A program made the position numbers and the translations under genes. Of a DNA stretch of 64,000 bases, positions 43,674 to 53,590 are shown in pieces; positions within the stretch are counted from its first letter, which is position 1; each line of letters opens with the position of its first letter. The notes under the pieces were generated by a model, which was not told the DNA's origin, made no database searches, and saw nothing but the letters and a program-made list of their open reading frames with translations. The DNA comes from Actinopolyspora xinjiangensis. Its GTDB lineage: Bacteria; Actinomycetota; Actinomycetes; Mycobacteriales; Pseudonocardiaceae. The stretch is from contig NZ_FNJR01000018.1 of the NCBI RefSeq assembly GCF_900104475.1, positions 1 through 64,000 of the forward strand. Reading direction: 5' to 3'.

Positions 43674-46600
43674 TGGTGGCCTCCCCGAGTCGCGTCAGCG
43701 CGCGGCCGGCGGTGAGCAGCACGCGCGGGTCGCCGGCAGGGGCGCTCAACTCCTGGGCGAAGACGCGCGCTCCGTCTCGCAGGGGGATCAGGTCGACGCC
43801 GCCGAGACGGAACACCTCGGCCAGTTCGGGGGTGACCATGCCGCCTTCCCACGGTCCCCACAGCAGCGAGCGGACCACCGCGTCCGGCCGAGCGTTCTGT
43901 TCGGTGGCGAGTACGTGGTTGAGGGTTTCGTTGGCCATCGCGTAGTCGCACTGTCCGGCGTTGCCGGTCGCGGCGACGACCGAGGAGAACACGCACAGCA
44001 GTCGCAGTGGGTCCTCTCGGGTGGCGTCCAGCAGTGCTCGCAGCCCGTCGACCTTGGTGCTGAACACGGCCTCGAACTGGTCCTCGGTCTTGTCCTCCAC
44101 CCGCTGGTCGTGCAGCACCCCGGCCGCGTGGACGATGCCGGTGATGGGGCCCCACCGCTGCCGGACGTCGGCGAGCGCCGTCCGTACGGCGTTTCCGTCC
44201 CGGACGTCGACGCGCAGGTAGTGGACCTGCTCCAGCCCTTCCACCTCGCGGCCGGAACCGCGGCTGAGCAGGACGAAGCGTGCGCGGTGCCGGGATCCGA
44301 GCTCTCGCAGCGCCGCCGCCGTGACGGCACCGGTCCCGCCGGACACGACGATCACCGGGTCGGTTTCCCATCCACCGGCCCATCCACCGGCCCAGCCATC
44401 GGTTGCGGTCGGTTCAGGGGCCTCCGTGGCGTCGAGCGTCCACCGGGTGCCGTCCGCGCCGAGTGCGACGTCGAGGTTCGGGCCTCCGGTGAGCAGTTCG
44501 TCGACGAGGGCGGTGGCGGTCTCGGTCGCCGAGCGGTTCGCACGCTGGCAGTCGATGGCCTTGACCGTGGCGAGCGGCCATTCCCAGCGGACGGTGCGAG
44601 CGAGCGCGGCGAGGCCGCCGATCCAGGGCCGTCGCGCGTCGCGGTGGCCGAATCCGCCTCCGGTGTCCTGCACGGTGACGAAGACACCGCCAGCGGCGCG
44701 CAGCCGGGGCGCGATCGCCTGTGCGGTTCGGAAGGCGTCCCGTTGGGTGGCCAGGGCCTCGTCCGCGGACGCGGTCTCGGCCAGTCCGCCGAGAAACACC
44801 AGACCGTCGGCCTCCAGCGTGGTGATGTCGGCCGCCGTGCCGACCCGCGCGTGGACGCCGCGCTCGGTGAGCAGTCGTGCGGTCTCCTCGGCGACTCCGG
44901 TTCCGTCCTCGGTGACCAGGACGGTTCCGAGCTCCTGCATGGCGCTGCCCGCTGCGGGCGCGCGCCGCAGCGTCGGCACGTGTCGGCGGATCGTCCCGTC
45001 GGGGGCGGTGGTGACGGGCTGGGCGGGTGCGTTCAGCAGCTCGTGTAAGCGGTCGGCGATCTCGCCGAGGGTTCGCAGCGTCAGCAGCGGGGAGAGCCGT
45101 TCCCGGTCCATTCCTTCCAGCTGCGGGAACATCGGGCGCAGGGCCGAGAAAACCTGGGCGCGGGTGATCGAGTCCAGGCCGAGGTCGGCCTCCAGCTCCA
45201 TGTGCGGTTCCAGGATCTCCACCGGGTAACCGGTCTTCTCGGACACGGCGGCCAGCACTTGGGATTCCAGTTCCTCGAGGCCGCGTGACGGCAGGGGTTC
45301 CGAGGGCGTGGCGGTCACCGGGGCGACGGAGGCGGTGAGCGGTTCGGAGATCGCAGGGGGGTCGGGGGACGCGGGTGGTTCGGCCGATGCGGGTGGTGAG
45401 GTGGTGGTCTGGAAGGTCGGCGAGGGAGCGGCGGTCCGCCCGAGGCCGTGGCCCGAGTCCGGATCCAGCGAGGTCAGCGCGTCGATCGACTTCTCGGCCA
45501 TGCTCAGGTACGCCGCGTGGGCGCGGGCGACCTCCTGCTGGGCTTCGGCGACCGCGCGCAGCGTCTCGTCATCCCGGTTGCCGGATCCGGTTCCGGACAG
45601 CGTCGGGGCCGGTGTGGTCGGCGCGGACTCCGAGCTCGGCGGGTAGGGCCTGCCGTGATTGCCTCCGTTGATCATGATGGGCGTCGCCGGTCGTGCGGGT
45701 TCGGGCTCTTCCGGACCGTGCCACAGCCCGGCGAAGTCGAGCGGGACGCCGAGTGTGGTGAGCTGTCCGAGCGCGTCGAGCAGCCCGGTCACCCCGTTGG
45801 AGCTCGCGCGGTCCAGGGCGATCGCATGGCCGTCGGAGAGGTTCTCCTTGACCAGGCTGGTCAACGCGCCTCCCGGGCCTACTTCCAGGAAGATCCGCAC
45901 TCCGTCGGCGTGCATCGCGTGCACCATGTCCACGAACCGAACCGGTGAGGCGACGTGGTCGGCGATCGCCTGCCGGATCTCGGCCGGCCGCAAGGGGTGC
46001 ACGGCTGCCGTGGCGTTGCCGTACACGTTCAGCAGCGGTGCGCGCACCGTCTCCGTGGACAGGAAGTCCCGTAGCGGTTCGCTCGCGGGAGCGACGAGGG
46101 GACTGTGGAATGCGGCCGAGGTGTCGAGCGTCCGCGCGGTCATTCCGGCCCCGCTGGCGTGCTTGCTCACCAGCGCGCCCGCCTCGGCTGTCGCGGCGAC
46201 CACGACCTGGCGCGGGCCGTTGTGGTTGGCGATCCAGGCTTGACCGAGGTTCTGCCGCTCGAGGAGGTCGGTCACCTCGTCCACGCCCGCGTCCAGGGCG
46301 ATCATGACGCCGGAGCCCTCCCGCATCAGTTCGCCCCGCCGGGCGGCGAGCCGCATCAACGTGTCCTCGTCGAACGCGCGTGCCGCGTGCAGCCCCACCA
46401 GCTCGCCGAAGCTGTGCCCGGCCACGCAGTCCGGCCGCACCCCCACGGTCTCCAGCACGTTCAGCAGCGCGAGGCTGTGCGCGGCGATGGCGGGTTGCGC
46501 GACGCCGGTGTCGGTGAGCGCGTGCTGTTGCGCCTGCCGCTCGGCGTCGGTGAACACCGGTGGCGGGAAGACCAGCGGGGAGACTCCGTGCCGGTCCCAC

Positions 46601-48366
46601 ACCGCGTGGGCCTGGGGGAAGTGCGTCGCCAGGTCGGCCCCCATACCGACGTACTGGGCTCCCTGACCGGGGAAGAGGAACGCTGTCCGACCCGGAGCGC
46701 GCCCGACACCGTAGTGCAGACCGGAGGGCGTCGAGAACGGCTTCGTGCCGACCAGTTCCCGGGCCTGCTCCAGCTTCCGCTCGAGGTCCTCCGTGGACGA
46801 GGCGACCACTGCCAGCCGGTGCTCCCGCGTGTGCTGGAAGGCGTTCTGGGAGCGCCGCGCGACCGCCGTGAGGCTTCCCGACAGGTCGAGCGAGAACAGC
46901 TCCCGCGGCGTCGCGGCGGACAGCACCACCAGTTCTCCCGGTCGTGCTTCGCAGCGCACCGCGGGGCGGGCTCCCACCGTTTCGTCGGTGTATTCCTCCA
47001 GCGTGACGTGGAAGTTCGAGCCGCCGAAGCCGAAGCTGGACACCGAGGCCCGCCTGGGATGCTCGGTCGTGTTGATCCACGGCCGTGCCCGCGTGTTGAG
47101 GTAGAAGGGACTGTTCTCCAGGTTCAGCGCGGGGTTCGGGCGGCCGATCTTGATCGTCGGCGGTAGCACCTTGTGCCGCAGTGCCAGGGCGGCCTTGAGC
47201 AGGCTCGCGGCGCCGGCGGCAGCCTTGGTGTGTCCGATCTGGGATTTGACGGACCCGAGCGCGCACCACTGGCGGTCCGTCCGCCCGCTCGCCTCGAACA
47301 CCGAGTGCAGGGCGGCTGTTTCGGTGGCGTCGCCGACGGCGGTGCCGGTGCCGTGCGCCTCGACCAGACCGACCGTGTCCGGTCCGTAGCCGGCGGTCTC
47401 GTACGCCCGGCGCAGCGCCCGCGCCTGCCCGGTGTCTCGCGGCGCGTACACCGAGGTGCCGCTGCCGTCCGATGAGGAGCCGATGCCGCGGATGACGGCG
47501 TGCACCCGGTCGCCGTCGCGTTCGGCGTCGGCCAGTCGTTTCAGGGCGAACAGGCCCAGGCCCTCGCCCAGCATGGTGCCGTCCGCGTGCTCGTCGAACG
47601 GGCGGCAGTCGCCGGTGGGAGACAGGGCCGGGGTCTTGCTGAAGCACTGGAAGGTCATCGCGTCGTTGAGCGTGTCGACCCCGCCGGTGATCACCATGTC
47701 GGAGCGGCCGAGCAGCAGGTCGTCGACCGAGACCGACAGGGCGGCCAGCGAGCTCGCGCAGGCGGAGTCGACGGTGAAGTTGGTGCCGTGCAGGTCGAAG
47801 CGGTTCGCGATCCGCCCGGCGACCACGTTGCTCAGCATGCCGGGGAACGTCGCTTCCTGCCACGGTGACGAGTACTCGAGGATCCGGTCGCAGACGGCGT
47901 CGGCGTCCGCTTCGGACAGTCCGCTGTCCAGCAGTGTCCGATGCCACTGCGGGCGTCCGGACCGTATCGCCATCTCACCGAGCAGCTGCAGGGAGGCGCA
48001 GCCGAGGAACACGCTGACCCGTTCGCCGTCGATCTGGCCGAGCCCGGCGTCGGAGAGCCCGGCCAGCAGGCGTTCCGCTGCGACCAGGGCCAGCAGTTGG
48101 GCTGTGTCGGTGGCGGGCAGGTTGCGGGGCGGCACCCCCAGGGCCATCGGGTCGAACTCGACCTCGGGCAGGAAGGCCCCGCGGCGGGCGTAGGTCTTGT
48201 CCTGCGCGTCCGGGTCGGGGTCGTAGAAGTCCTCGATCAGCCAGCGGTCGGCCGGCACATCGGTCATGAGGTCGCGTCCTTCGACGACGTTGCGCCAGAA
48301 GGAGTCCACGTCCGGCGCGCCCGGCATGATCGCGCTGACGCCGACGATCGCGATCCGGTGGTCCAT
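43666..48366 (-). CDS. PUFA-synthase-like iterative megasynthase KS-AT-ACP-KR (PfaA-like)
   Basis: The protein has 1566 residues. KS: 1-460, with Cys203 in VDSACASSL and His residues in [11 protein letters not shown] and [10 protein letters not shown]: about 560-870, Ser652 in GHSFGE and AAFHS. A Pro/Ser-rich linker follows, then one ACP at about 1035-1110, Ser1066 in [12 protein letters not shown]: about 1335-1560, GGTGAVTA, the FSSV Ser and YAMAN Tyr/Asn. Bacterial PUFA synthases normally have several tandem ACPs; this has one. The start is the ATG at 48366 (MDHRIAIVG); the frame open to 48585 overlaps the neighbour. A short [10 protein letters not shown] repeat precedes the KR. It builds the carbon chain from malonyl units. 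Confidence 0.93.
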   Translation of the reverse strand: MDHRIAIVGVSAIMPGAPDVDSFWRNVVEGRDLMTDVPADRWLIEDFYDPDPDAQDKTYARRGAFLPEVEFDPMALGVPPRNLPATDTAQLLALVAAERLLAGLSDAGLGQIDGERVSVFLGCASLQLLGEMAIRSGRPQWHRTLLDSGLSEADADAVCDRILEYSSPWQEATFPGMLSNVVAGRIANRFDLHGTNFTVDSACASSLAALSVSVDDLLLGRSDMVITGGVDTLNDAMTFQCFSKTPALSPTGDCRPFDEHADGTMLGEGLGLFALKRLADAERDGDRVHAVIRGIGSSSDGSGTSVYAPRDTGQARALRRAYETAGYGPDTVGLVEAHGTGTAVGDATETAALHSVFEASGRTDRQWCALGSVKSQIGHTKAAAGAASLLKAALALRHKVLPPTIKIGRPNPALNLENSPFYLNTRARPWINTTEHPRRASVSSFGFGGSNFHVTLEEYTDETVGARPAVRCEARPGELVVLSAATPRELFSLDLSGSLTAVARRSQNAFQHTREHRLAVVASSTEDLERKLEQARELVGTKPFSTPSGLHYGVGRAPGRTAFLFPGQGAQYVGMGADLATHFPQAHAVWDRHGVSPLVFPPPVFTDAERQAQQHALTDTGVAQPAIAAHSLALLNVLETVGVRPDCVAGHSFGELVGLHAARAFDEDTLMRLAARRGELMREGSGVMIALDAGVDEVTDLLERQNLGQAWIANHNGPRQVVVAATAEAGALVSKHASGAGMTARTLDTSAAFHSPLVAPASEPLRDFLSTETVRAPLLNVYGNATAAVHPLRPAEIRQAIADHVASPVRFVDMVHAMHADGVRIFLEVGPGGALTSLVKENLSDGHAIALDRASSNGVTGLLDALGQLTTLGVPLDFAGLWHGPEEPEPARPATPIMINGGNHGRPYPPSSESAPTTPAPTLSGTGSGNRDDETLRAVAEAQQEVARAHAAYLSMAEKSIDALTSLDPDSGHGLGRTAAPSPTFQTTTSPPASAEPPASPDPPAISEPLTASVAPVTATPSEPLPSRGLEELESQVLAAVSEKTGYPVEILEPHMELEADLGLDSITRAQVFSALRPMFPQLEGMDRERLSPLLTLRTLGEIADRLHELLNAPAQPVTTAPDGTIRRHVPTLRRAPAAGSAMQELGTVLVTEDGTGVAEETARLLTERGVHARVGTAADITTLEADGLVFLGGLAETASADEALATQRDAFRTAQAIAPRLRAAGGVFVTVQDTGGGFGHRDARRPWIGGLAALARTVRWEWPLATVKAIDCQRANRSATETATALVDELLTGGPNLDVALGADGTRWTLDATEAPEPTATDGWAGGWAGGWETDPVIVVSGGTGAVTAAALRELGSRHRARFVLLSRGSGREVEGLEQVHYLRVDVRDGNAVRTALADVRQRWGPITGIVHAAGVLHDQRVEDKTEDQFEAVFSTKVDGLRALLDATREDPLRLLCVFSSVVAATGNAGQCDYAMANETLNHVLATEQNARPDAVVRSLLWGPWEGGMVTPELAEVFRLGGVDLIPLRDGARVFAQELSAPAGDPRVLLTAGRALTRLGEATNG

Positions 48367-48383
48367 GTTCGTTCTGCCGTTTC

Positions 48384-49907
48384 TCAAACCAGTGGGCGGG
48401 GGCGGAAGTCGAAGGCATCGGAGGGGAGGCGGGCCCCGAGCGCGCGCAGCTGGTGCACGCGGGTGAGCACGGCGGCTCCCTGGAGCAGGTTGCGGGCGAG
48501 CTGCGTGACCGTGCGTCCGCCGGGTTCGGCCAGGAAACTGCCCGCGGTCCAGGTGTTGAACGCTCCTGCGGCGGGGCCGCACCACAGCTGGTAGTCGCTG
48601 CGACGGCCGGGCGTGCCGTCGACCGCCCAGGTGACCGAATTACCCAGGTACCAGCGGAAGACCAGCGCCATCCTGTGCTTGGGGTCCGCCTGCGCCCGGG
48701 TGATCTCGCTCGGGCGGCGCTGCGCCCAGTACTCCTCGGTGCGTCGCCACACCTCGTCCAGGCCGGCCCCGAGGACCTCGCGCTCCAACGATTCCCTGGT
48801 CTCGGCGGGGAGCGATTCCAGCGAGGGGTGCTCGAGGTAGAGCTGGTACAGCCGGGCCGCCCGGCCGGCGAACATGGTGCCGCGGCGCAGCACCTGGACC
48901 TTGGCGCCGAGTTCGAACATGTCCCCCGCCGGCGCCATCGCCACGTCCGCCACCCCGGCCTGTGCGAGCATGGTCTTCGCCTCGTCGCTGACCGCGGCCT
49001 CACGCGACATCTGGTTCACCGAGCCGGTGAGCACGTAGGCCGCGCCGAGGGCGAACGCCGCGGACACCGCGGCCGGGTCGCCGAGTCCGCCCGCCGCGCC
49101 CACCCGCACTCCCGGGCTCTTCCGCCGCGCCAGGGACAGGACCGCGGGCAGGATCGACACCAGCGGTCTGCCGTCGGTGTGCCCACCGCTGTCCGCCTCG
49201 ACGGTGATGTCGTCGGCCACCGGTATCCGGCTGACCAGACGGCCCTCCTCCTCGGTGATCTCGCCGGTGTCCACGAGCCGACGAACCAGGCCGGGAGGGG
49301 GCGGCGACATGAACAGCTCGGCCGTCTCCGGGCGTGAGACCTTGGCGAACAGCGCGGTCTTCCGAATGATCCGGCCCGTCGTGTCGGTGCGCAGTCCGGA
49401 GGCCGCGCAGCGCACCACGGCGGGGGTGATGTCCAGGAACGCCGACAGGGAGATCTTCGGTACTCCGGCGCGTAACAGGCGCGCCGCGACCGCGTCCTCC
49501 ATGGCCGCGTCGTCGGGGTGGTGGATGAGGTTGACGCCCCAGTTCCGTCGTCCGGCGAGACGGGTCCGCAGTCGTTCCAGTTCCCGGTCGAGCCGTTCGA
49601 GGCCGAGCCCTGCCGTCCCGAAGAAGGCCAGCATCTCCGCCCGCGCCATGGCCTCGACCAGCTCGACGCCGGTGATACCGTGCGCCATCTCGCCCGCGAC
49701 GTAGGGGAACCGCACGTCGTGCGCCTCGGTGAAGCTCTGGTCGCCCAGCCACTCCGGGTACAAGGCCGGCACCGTGCCCACGGCTCCCGGAATCGGCCGA
49801 TCCGAGAGTCCCAGTGCGCCGTCCCGCTCGTGTGCCACCAAGTGCGCCGGCTTCGTCACCCGCTGGGCGAGCTCGACGAGACCGGCGCCGTCGAACACTC
49901 CTGTCAC
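48384..49907 (-). CDS. PfaD-like enoyl reductase (FMN, nitronate-monooxygenase fold)
   Basis: The 507-residue TIM-barrel flavoprotein contains GVNLIHHPDD, the VEADSGGHTDGRPL FMN loop, GAAGGLGDPAAVSAAFALGA and YVLTGSVNQ, all typical of PfaD/trans-acting enoyl reductases of PUFA and AT-less PKS systems. The C-terminal third holds the PfaD extension (WGxxRRPSEI-like region). The GTG start lies four bases after the EF-hand gene stop, and the synthase gene begins 17 bases downstream. It reduces selected enoyl intermediates and so sets the final degree of saturation. Confidence 0.92.
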   Translation of the reverse strand: MTGVFDGAGLVELAQRVTKPAHLVAHERDGALGLSDRPIPGAVGTVPALYPEWLGDQSFTEAHDVRFPYVAGEMAHGITGVELVEAMARAEMLAFFGTAGLGLERLDRELERLRTRLAGRRNWGVNLIHHPDDAAMEDAVAARLLRAGVPKISLSAFLDITPAVVRCAASGLRTDTTGRIIRKTALFAKVSRPETAELFMSPPPPGLVRRLVDTGEITEEEGRLVSRIPVADDITVEADSGGHTDGRPLVSILPAVLSLARRKSPGVRVGAAGGLGDPAAVSAAFALGAAYVLTGSVNQMSREAAVSDEAKTMLAQAGVADVAMAPAGDMFELGAKVQVLRRGTMFAGRAARLYQLYLEHPSLESLPAETRESLEREVLGAGLDEVWRRTEEYWAQRRPSEITRAQADPKHRMALVFRWYLGNSVTWAVDGTPGRRSDYQLWCGPAAGAFNTWTAGSFLAEPGGRTVTQLARNLLQGAAVLTRVHQLRALGARLPSDAFDFRPRPLV

Positions 49908-49911
49908 GGCG

Positions 49912-50646
49912 TCAGACGCGTCCGAACGCCCGGTTGCCCAGTGCCTGCGGGTCGGTGCTGATGATGAAGTCGGTGACCGCCATCAGGATCTCGGGGTAGC
50001 CGAGGTAGCCGTTCTCGTCGGAGTCCAGTACCGACCACGCGTGCTCGGCGTGCTCCCGCTCCACGCGCAGCACCTCCGTGACGAGCCGGAGTCCGTCGTC
50101 CCGGGCGATCCGTCCGTCGTTGTCCTCGTCGGCCATCGCGAAAGCCAGGTTCGTGACCACGCCGATGTACTGCAGCGTTTTGTCCGGCTTCTCCGCCACG
50201 CTGTTCGCCATCACCGTGACGAACTGCTCCCTGTCCAGTCGTTCCTGGGCAGGTACCCACGCGGGTTTGACCACCAACGAGTGCCAGATCCGGTTCACCG
50301 TGGCTTCCAGCTGCTGTGCCCGCGGTGAGTTCTCGGTGTGGCCGGTCAGCCGTGCGAGGCGGTGCGCGAACCGCATCGTGTCGGCGGGCGTCACCGCGCC
50401 GTCGCCGTCATCGTCCAGCACGTCGAACATCCACAGCTGCTTGCGCCGCAGGTACGGGTCCTGGTTCGCCGCCAGTCGCTCCGCCGCGGCGATGGTGGTC
50501 GCCGCGTCCGGTTTGGACTCGGCGGCTGCCGCGCCCGCCATGGCCATTCCGGACACGGATCCGGCGGCCAGACCCGCCGTGCCGCGCAGTACCGACCTGC
50601 GGGTCACCTCTGCCGTTTCGTCGTCCTTCGGTATTTCCGTCACCAC
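49912..50646 (-). CDS. Tat-exported EF-hand calcium-binding protein
   Basis: The protein has 244 residues. The N-terminus has TRRSVLRGTAGLAAG (about residues 15-29) followed by a hydrophobic stretch and AxA, a twin-arginine signal. Three EF-hand loops are visible: DVLDDDGDGAVT, ADEDNDGRIARDD and DSDENGYLGYPE, as in actinobacterial calerythrin-like proteins. The GTG start is at 50646. It is the first gene of the PUFA-synthase-like operon, four bases before the enoyl-reductase gene. A Ca2+ protein outside the membrane in a lipid operon suggests binding or sensing linked to the product, but the role is unknown. Confidence 0.85.
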   Translation of the reverse strand: MVTEIPKDDETAEVTRRSVLRGTAGLAAGSVSGMAMAGAAAAESKPDAATTIAAAERLAANQDPYLRRKQLWMFDVLDDDGDGAVTPADTMRFAHRLARLTGHTENSPRAQQLEATVNRIWHSLVVKPAWVPAQERLDREQFVTVMANSVAEKPDKTLQYIGVVTNLAFAMADEDNDGRIARDDGLRLVTEVLRVEREHAEHAWSVLDSDENGYLGYPEILMAVTDFIISTDPQALGNRAFGRV

Positions 50647-51340
50647 GAGCCCTTCGAATTCACGACATGATCACTGTCGGAACGTCGTTCGCGATCTTGC
50701 GTGCGGGATATTAGCAACTCTGTGCGCTATTGATCTTAAAAAACACTCGATCCAGCTATATGAGTGAAGATTTTTCCGATAATTCGATGTGTGTTGTAGC
50801 GCGAGGCGCTCGTGGGGTTCGCGTGTACCGGCGTCGCGTCGAAATCGTCGACTCTCGTATTTTCAGACACTGTCGCGCACGGGCGAGCAGCGGGCCGGTG
50901 TGATGCGGTCGATGGCTGCCCGGGTGGTGTGTGGCGGCGGGGTGGAGCGATTCCGAGGGGTGTGCTTCCAGCGCGGAGCACGACGAGGTGAACCCGGCAG
51001 GCCGCGCACCGACGAGGGGTACGGTCACGACGAGTTGCGCGGTGCGCTGTTGACCGGGCAACGGTTGGTGTCGCCTGTGTGGAAGGCATCGGCGAACAAC
51101 ACGAGCACCGCGCCGAAACGAGGGGCGAGCGTGCTGCGAGTCAGCATCTCGCAGCACGCTCGTACGTTCGGAGATCCCGCCCCGGTCGGAACCCGACGAC
51201 ACCAGCCGCGCGTCGAGGTGTCAGAAGGGCATACCGACTGGGCGGTATGCATGTTGGTGTTCGGCGACTAGACTCGGGCGACCTTCGTGCTGCAGCGAGT
51301 GCTGTCGCTACGAAAGTCCGACTACGAAAGGGAGTTGTCG
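50647..51340. promoter_or_regulatory. Divergent intergenic region upstream of the PUFA-like operon
   Basis: No secure gene is seen. An AT-rich block at about 50700-50800 is the likely promoter of the minus-strand lipid operon. A long perfect inverted repeat is at 51126-51162 (listed separately). The stretch between has open frames on both strands without recognisable products, probably decayed DNA. Confidence 0.45.
51126..51162. repeat. Perfect 15-bp inverted repeat with 7-base loop
   Basis: The left arm CGAGCGTGCTGCGAG (51126-51140) and right arm CTCGCAGCACGCTCG (51148-51162) are exact reverse complements around TCAGCAT. As RNA it is a very stable stem-loop, without a U-run on either side. 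It could be an intrinsic-type terminator common in actinomycetes or an operator. Confidence 0.7.
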
Positions 51341-51718
51341 ATGGCAGTCGATCCTACGGGGGACGATCTCGCACGCGTGCTGGAGGAAGTCCCGGACGGG
51401 CCCTTCGTGATGCTCAACCTGCTGCGGTTCGCCCCGGACGGCCGCGCCTCGTACGAGGAGTACTCGCGGCGGGCGAGGCCCTTGCTGCGGCGTTACGGAG
51501 GTGAGGTCCTCTATGCCGGCGATGGAACGACACCCTTGGTTGCCGAGGAAGGGCAGGATTGGGACGCGGTGCTGCTCGTCCGATACCCCGGCCCGGAGGC
51601 GTTCAGTCGTATGGTCGCGGATCCCGACTACCAGGAGATCACCGGTTTGCGCTCCCGTGGCCTCGCCGAGGCCGTGCTCCAGCCGACTCTGCCCTGGGGA
51701 GCGCGTCGCGAATCCTGA
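51341..51718 (+). CDS. DUF1330-family protein (dimeric alpha/beta barrel)
   Basis: The protein has 125 residues. PFVMLNLLRF near residue 23, the EEYSRRARPLLRRYGGEVLY block, DAVLLVRYPGPEAF and MVADPDYQEI are the typical DUF1330/EthD-like pattern. I chose ATG 51341, preceded by GGGAG; an in-frame ATG at 51287 is possible. It stands alone with no obvious operon. Biochemical function unknown; the fold often binds small aromatic or lipid ligands. Confidence 0.85.
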   Translation: MAVDPTGDDLARVLEEVPDGPFVMLNLLRFAPDGRASYEEYSRRARPLLRRYGGEVLYAGDGTTPLVAEEGQDWDAVLLVRYPGPEAFSRMVADPDYQEITGLRSRGLAEAVLQPTLPWGARRES

Positions 51719-51799
51719 CGAGCTCGGTCGGAGAGTGAACGTCGGGCAGACCTCCGGCCAACCACCGGATCGCGAGGCGGATCCCCGGCAGGTGTCAGC

Positions 51800-52060
51800 T
51801 GCACGTCGGGCTGTCGGCCATTCCGGGGCAGCCCGGCGACGCCGCCGACGAGGCGATGTGCTGGGACTTCGGGCACGTCGATGTGGACACGGGCGAGTCC
51901 CTCCGCCGTGTAGGCCACGTGCCCGGCTACCGTGCCCGTTCCGGGGTTCGTCCGCGTGAAATCGTCGTCCTCCCAGCGGATCGCCCAAGAGACGGTGGTT
52001 TCACGTCGGAGGGATCAGACGGTGGAGCGCGACGTGTCGACTCGAGGACACGATTCGCAC
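51800..52060 (-). pseudogene. Possible decayed coding sequence
   Basis: On the minus strand a frame reads ETTVSWAIRWEDDDFTRTN then GTGTVAGHVAYTAEGLARVH and IDVPEVP, which has the look of real protein (a beta-rich segment). It has no start with a ribosome binding site and the frame becomes Arg-rich nonsense afterwards. The family is not recognised. About 310 bases after it, up to 52373, hold nothing clear. Confidence 0.25.
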
Positions 52061-52373
52061 ACCGACGCTCGTGGACACGCTCAGCTCTCGGGCACGTCAT
52101 CGGCCGATCGCCGCAGCCAGGTGATCGTCGCTTCGCATGCCCTGGTTTCGGCACGCTCCGTTCCCACACCTTCCGCGACACCCACTCCGTGTTCCCAAAC
52201 CCCTCGGGAACACCGCGTCTCCGCGGATCGTTGACATGACGAGGCGTAATCGCGGCTGCTCATGAGTGCGGAAGGGGCGGCGGGTTTAACAGGCCCGTGA
52301 TCAGGGTAGAGCGGTGGCAACGTCCGAGGAACTCGAGTGGGCCGTTCACCGACTCGGCGAAGGAGAGATCGAC

Positions 52374-52640
52374 ATGAGCATGATGGACAAGCTGAAGGGG
52401 CTCGCCGGCAAGAGCCCCGACAAGGTCAAGCAGGGGATCGACAAGGCGTCGACGTTCGCCGACGAGAAGACCGGCGGCAAGTACCACGACAAGATCACCA
52501 AGGGGACCGAGCAGGTCCGGAATTTCGTCGACAAGCAGGGATCGCAGTCCCAGGGCGGCCAAGAAGATCGGCAAAATCCCGGACAGCAGGGACCCGATCA
52601 GAGTGGTGACCAGTCCCAAGGTGGCCAATCCCGCCAGTAA
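52374..52640 (+). CDS. Rv0909-like small protein (putative antitoxin family)
   Basis: The protein has 88 residues. The first 55 resemble mycobacterial Rv0909/MT0933 proteins: MDKLKGLAGKSPDKVKQGI then DKASTFADEKTGGKY, a repeated DK-hydrophobic pattern of amphipathic helices. The tail is a Gln/Gly-rich repeat (SQGGQ) and probably disordered. AGGAG precedes ATG 52374; the upstream in-frame ATG at 52314 is less likely. No SRPBCC-type toxin partner (Rv0910-like) is adjacent, so calling it an antitoxin is only by family label. Confidence 0.75.
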   Translation: MSMMDKLKGLAGKSPDKVKQGIDKASTFADEKTGGKYHDKITKGTEQVRNFVDKQGSQSQGGQEDRQNPGQQGPDQSGDQSQGGQSRQ

Positions 52641-52870
52641 CGGTTTTCGCGGAAGAGCCGGGCAGGATCGAACGCCCCGCTGGTCAGGCGGCAGGATCGA
52701 CCGGATTCACGCCGGTCACGCGCTCGTGCCCGATGCCGCGACCAGCAGCGGCACTCGCAAGCGTTCGATTCCTCCCGTGTTCTTCCTTCCGAGCCCGACT
52801 CGTCGGTGTCGAGCTGCTCCAGCGGGATGCGCCGTGAGCTCGACCCGGCGATGACGCTGGTGACGGGCCG
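52641..52870. other. Intergenic stretch with nothing recognisable
   Basis: There are short open frames only, without motifs. It leads into relics of a regulator and a dimethylargininase gene, so it is probably degraded. Confidence 0.35.
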
Positions 52871-53083
52871 GTGCGGTGCGACGTCACACTCGACGACCAC
52901 TCGGTGTCGGTTCTCGTCCGTGTCCGCCGCATGATGGGCGGCGACGAGTGGGCGCCGGTGCTCGACTCGCTCGGGGCCCTGACCGAGAAGTCGCTGTCGG
53001 TCTCCGACAGCGGGGACCGCTACCGGATGATCGACACGACCCGCACGAACGCCTCCGTGATCGTCGTGCTGGTTCTGACCTCC
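52871..53083 (+). pseudogene. Relic of an AfsR/LuxR-type ATPase regulator
   Basis: The frame reads LDSLGALTEKSLSVSDSGDR followed by YRMIDTTRTNAS. This resembles the LDxLxALVEKSLV...RYRMLETIRxYA segment found at the end of the NB-ARC/STAND ATPase part of AfsR, SARP and LuxR-type regulators. Nothing of the ATPase P-loop or the DNA-binding domain remains. It abuts the dimethylargininase relic on the other strand, which suggests a deletion junction near 53080. Confidence 0.4.
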
Positions 53084-53094
53084 GACCACGATGG

Positions 53095-53491
53095 ACCGAC
53101 TACCAGGCCTTGGAGTGGATCCACGCTGCGCTCGGTCAGCAGGGCGCCCGCAAACAGTCCGTCGAGCACCTCCGGGCTATCCGATGAGAACACCACGGGG
53201 AAGTACATGACCTCGCCGTGATCGAGTACGGCCGGTGCTGTGTCCGGAGTGGAAAAATCGCGGATCGACGATTTCCAGGCTGATTACCGGTCTTCCGAGG
53301 AACTGCCGCAGCTCCTCGTGCCTTTCGGGGCTGGAGCGGATCCCGGATCCGCCGAGGACGGTTTCGCCGGAGAAGAGGAAGTCGCCCTCGCTGATGTTCC
53401 AGGCCTGGCGCACGGTCGCCCAACTCTGCTCGGGGAACCAGTCGCGGAGATCACGTGTCGCGTGGTGCGAGTTCCTCAGGTCAATCCCCAT
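53095..53491 (-). pseudogene. Dimethylargininase (DDAH)-like pseudogene
   Basis: From a start at 53491 the minus strand reads RQAWNISEGDFLFSGETVLG, then GRPVISLEIVDPRFFH. After a frameshift near 53250 it continues DTAPAVLDHGEVMYFPVVFS and SPEVLDGLFAGALLTE. This follows the actinobacterial DDAH/arginine-deiminase-fold pattern EGDFLFAGDTVLAG...VSLELVDPRFYHLDTALAVLD...YYPxAFS. The N-terminal part and the C-terminal active-site Cys region are missing, so it cannot be active. Confidence 0.6.
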
Positions 53492-53590
53492 GAAGGTGGT
53501 ACCTCGTCTGGAGCGCTCGTGCGAGCCTGTTGATCATCCGTACGCCCCAGACGGTAGGCATCGACGGCCCGGACCGGGTATTGGAGAAGC

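Noticed and set aside
43666-48366. Enediyne PKS (PksE type)
   Set aside because: PksE would have an integrated DH and PPTase domain and E3-E10 partner genes. Here a separate multi-hotdog DH protein and a PfaD-like enoyl reductase point to a PUFA-synthase-like system.
52374-52640. Toxin-antitoxin pair
   Set aside because: Only the Rv0909-like protein is seen; no SRPBCC or other toxin gene is adjacent on either side.
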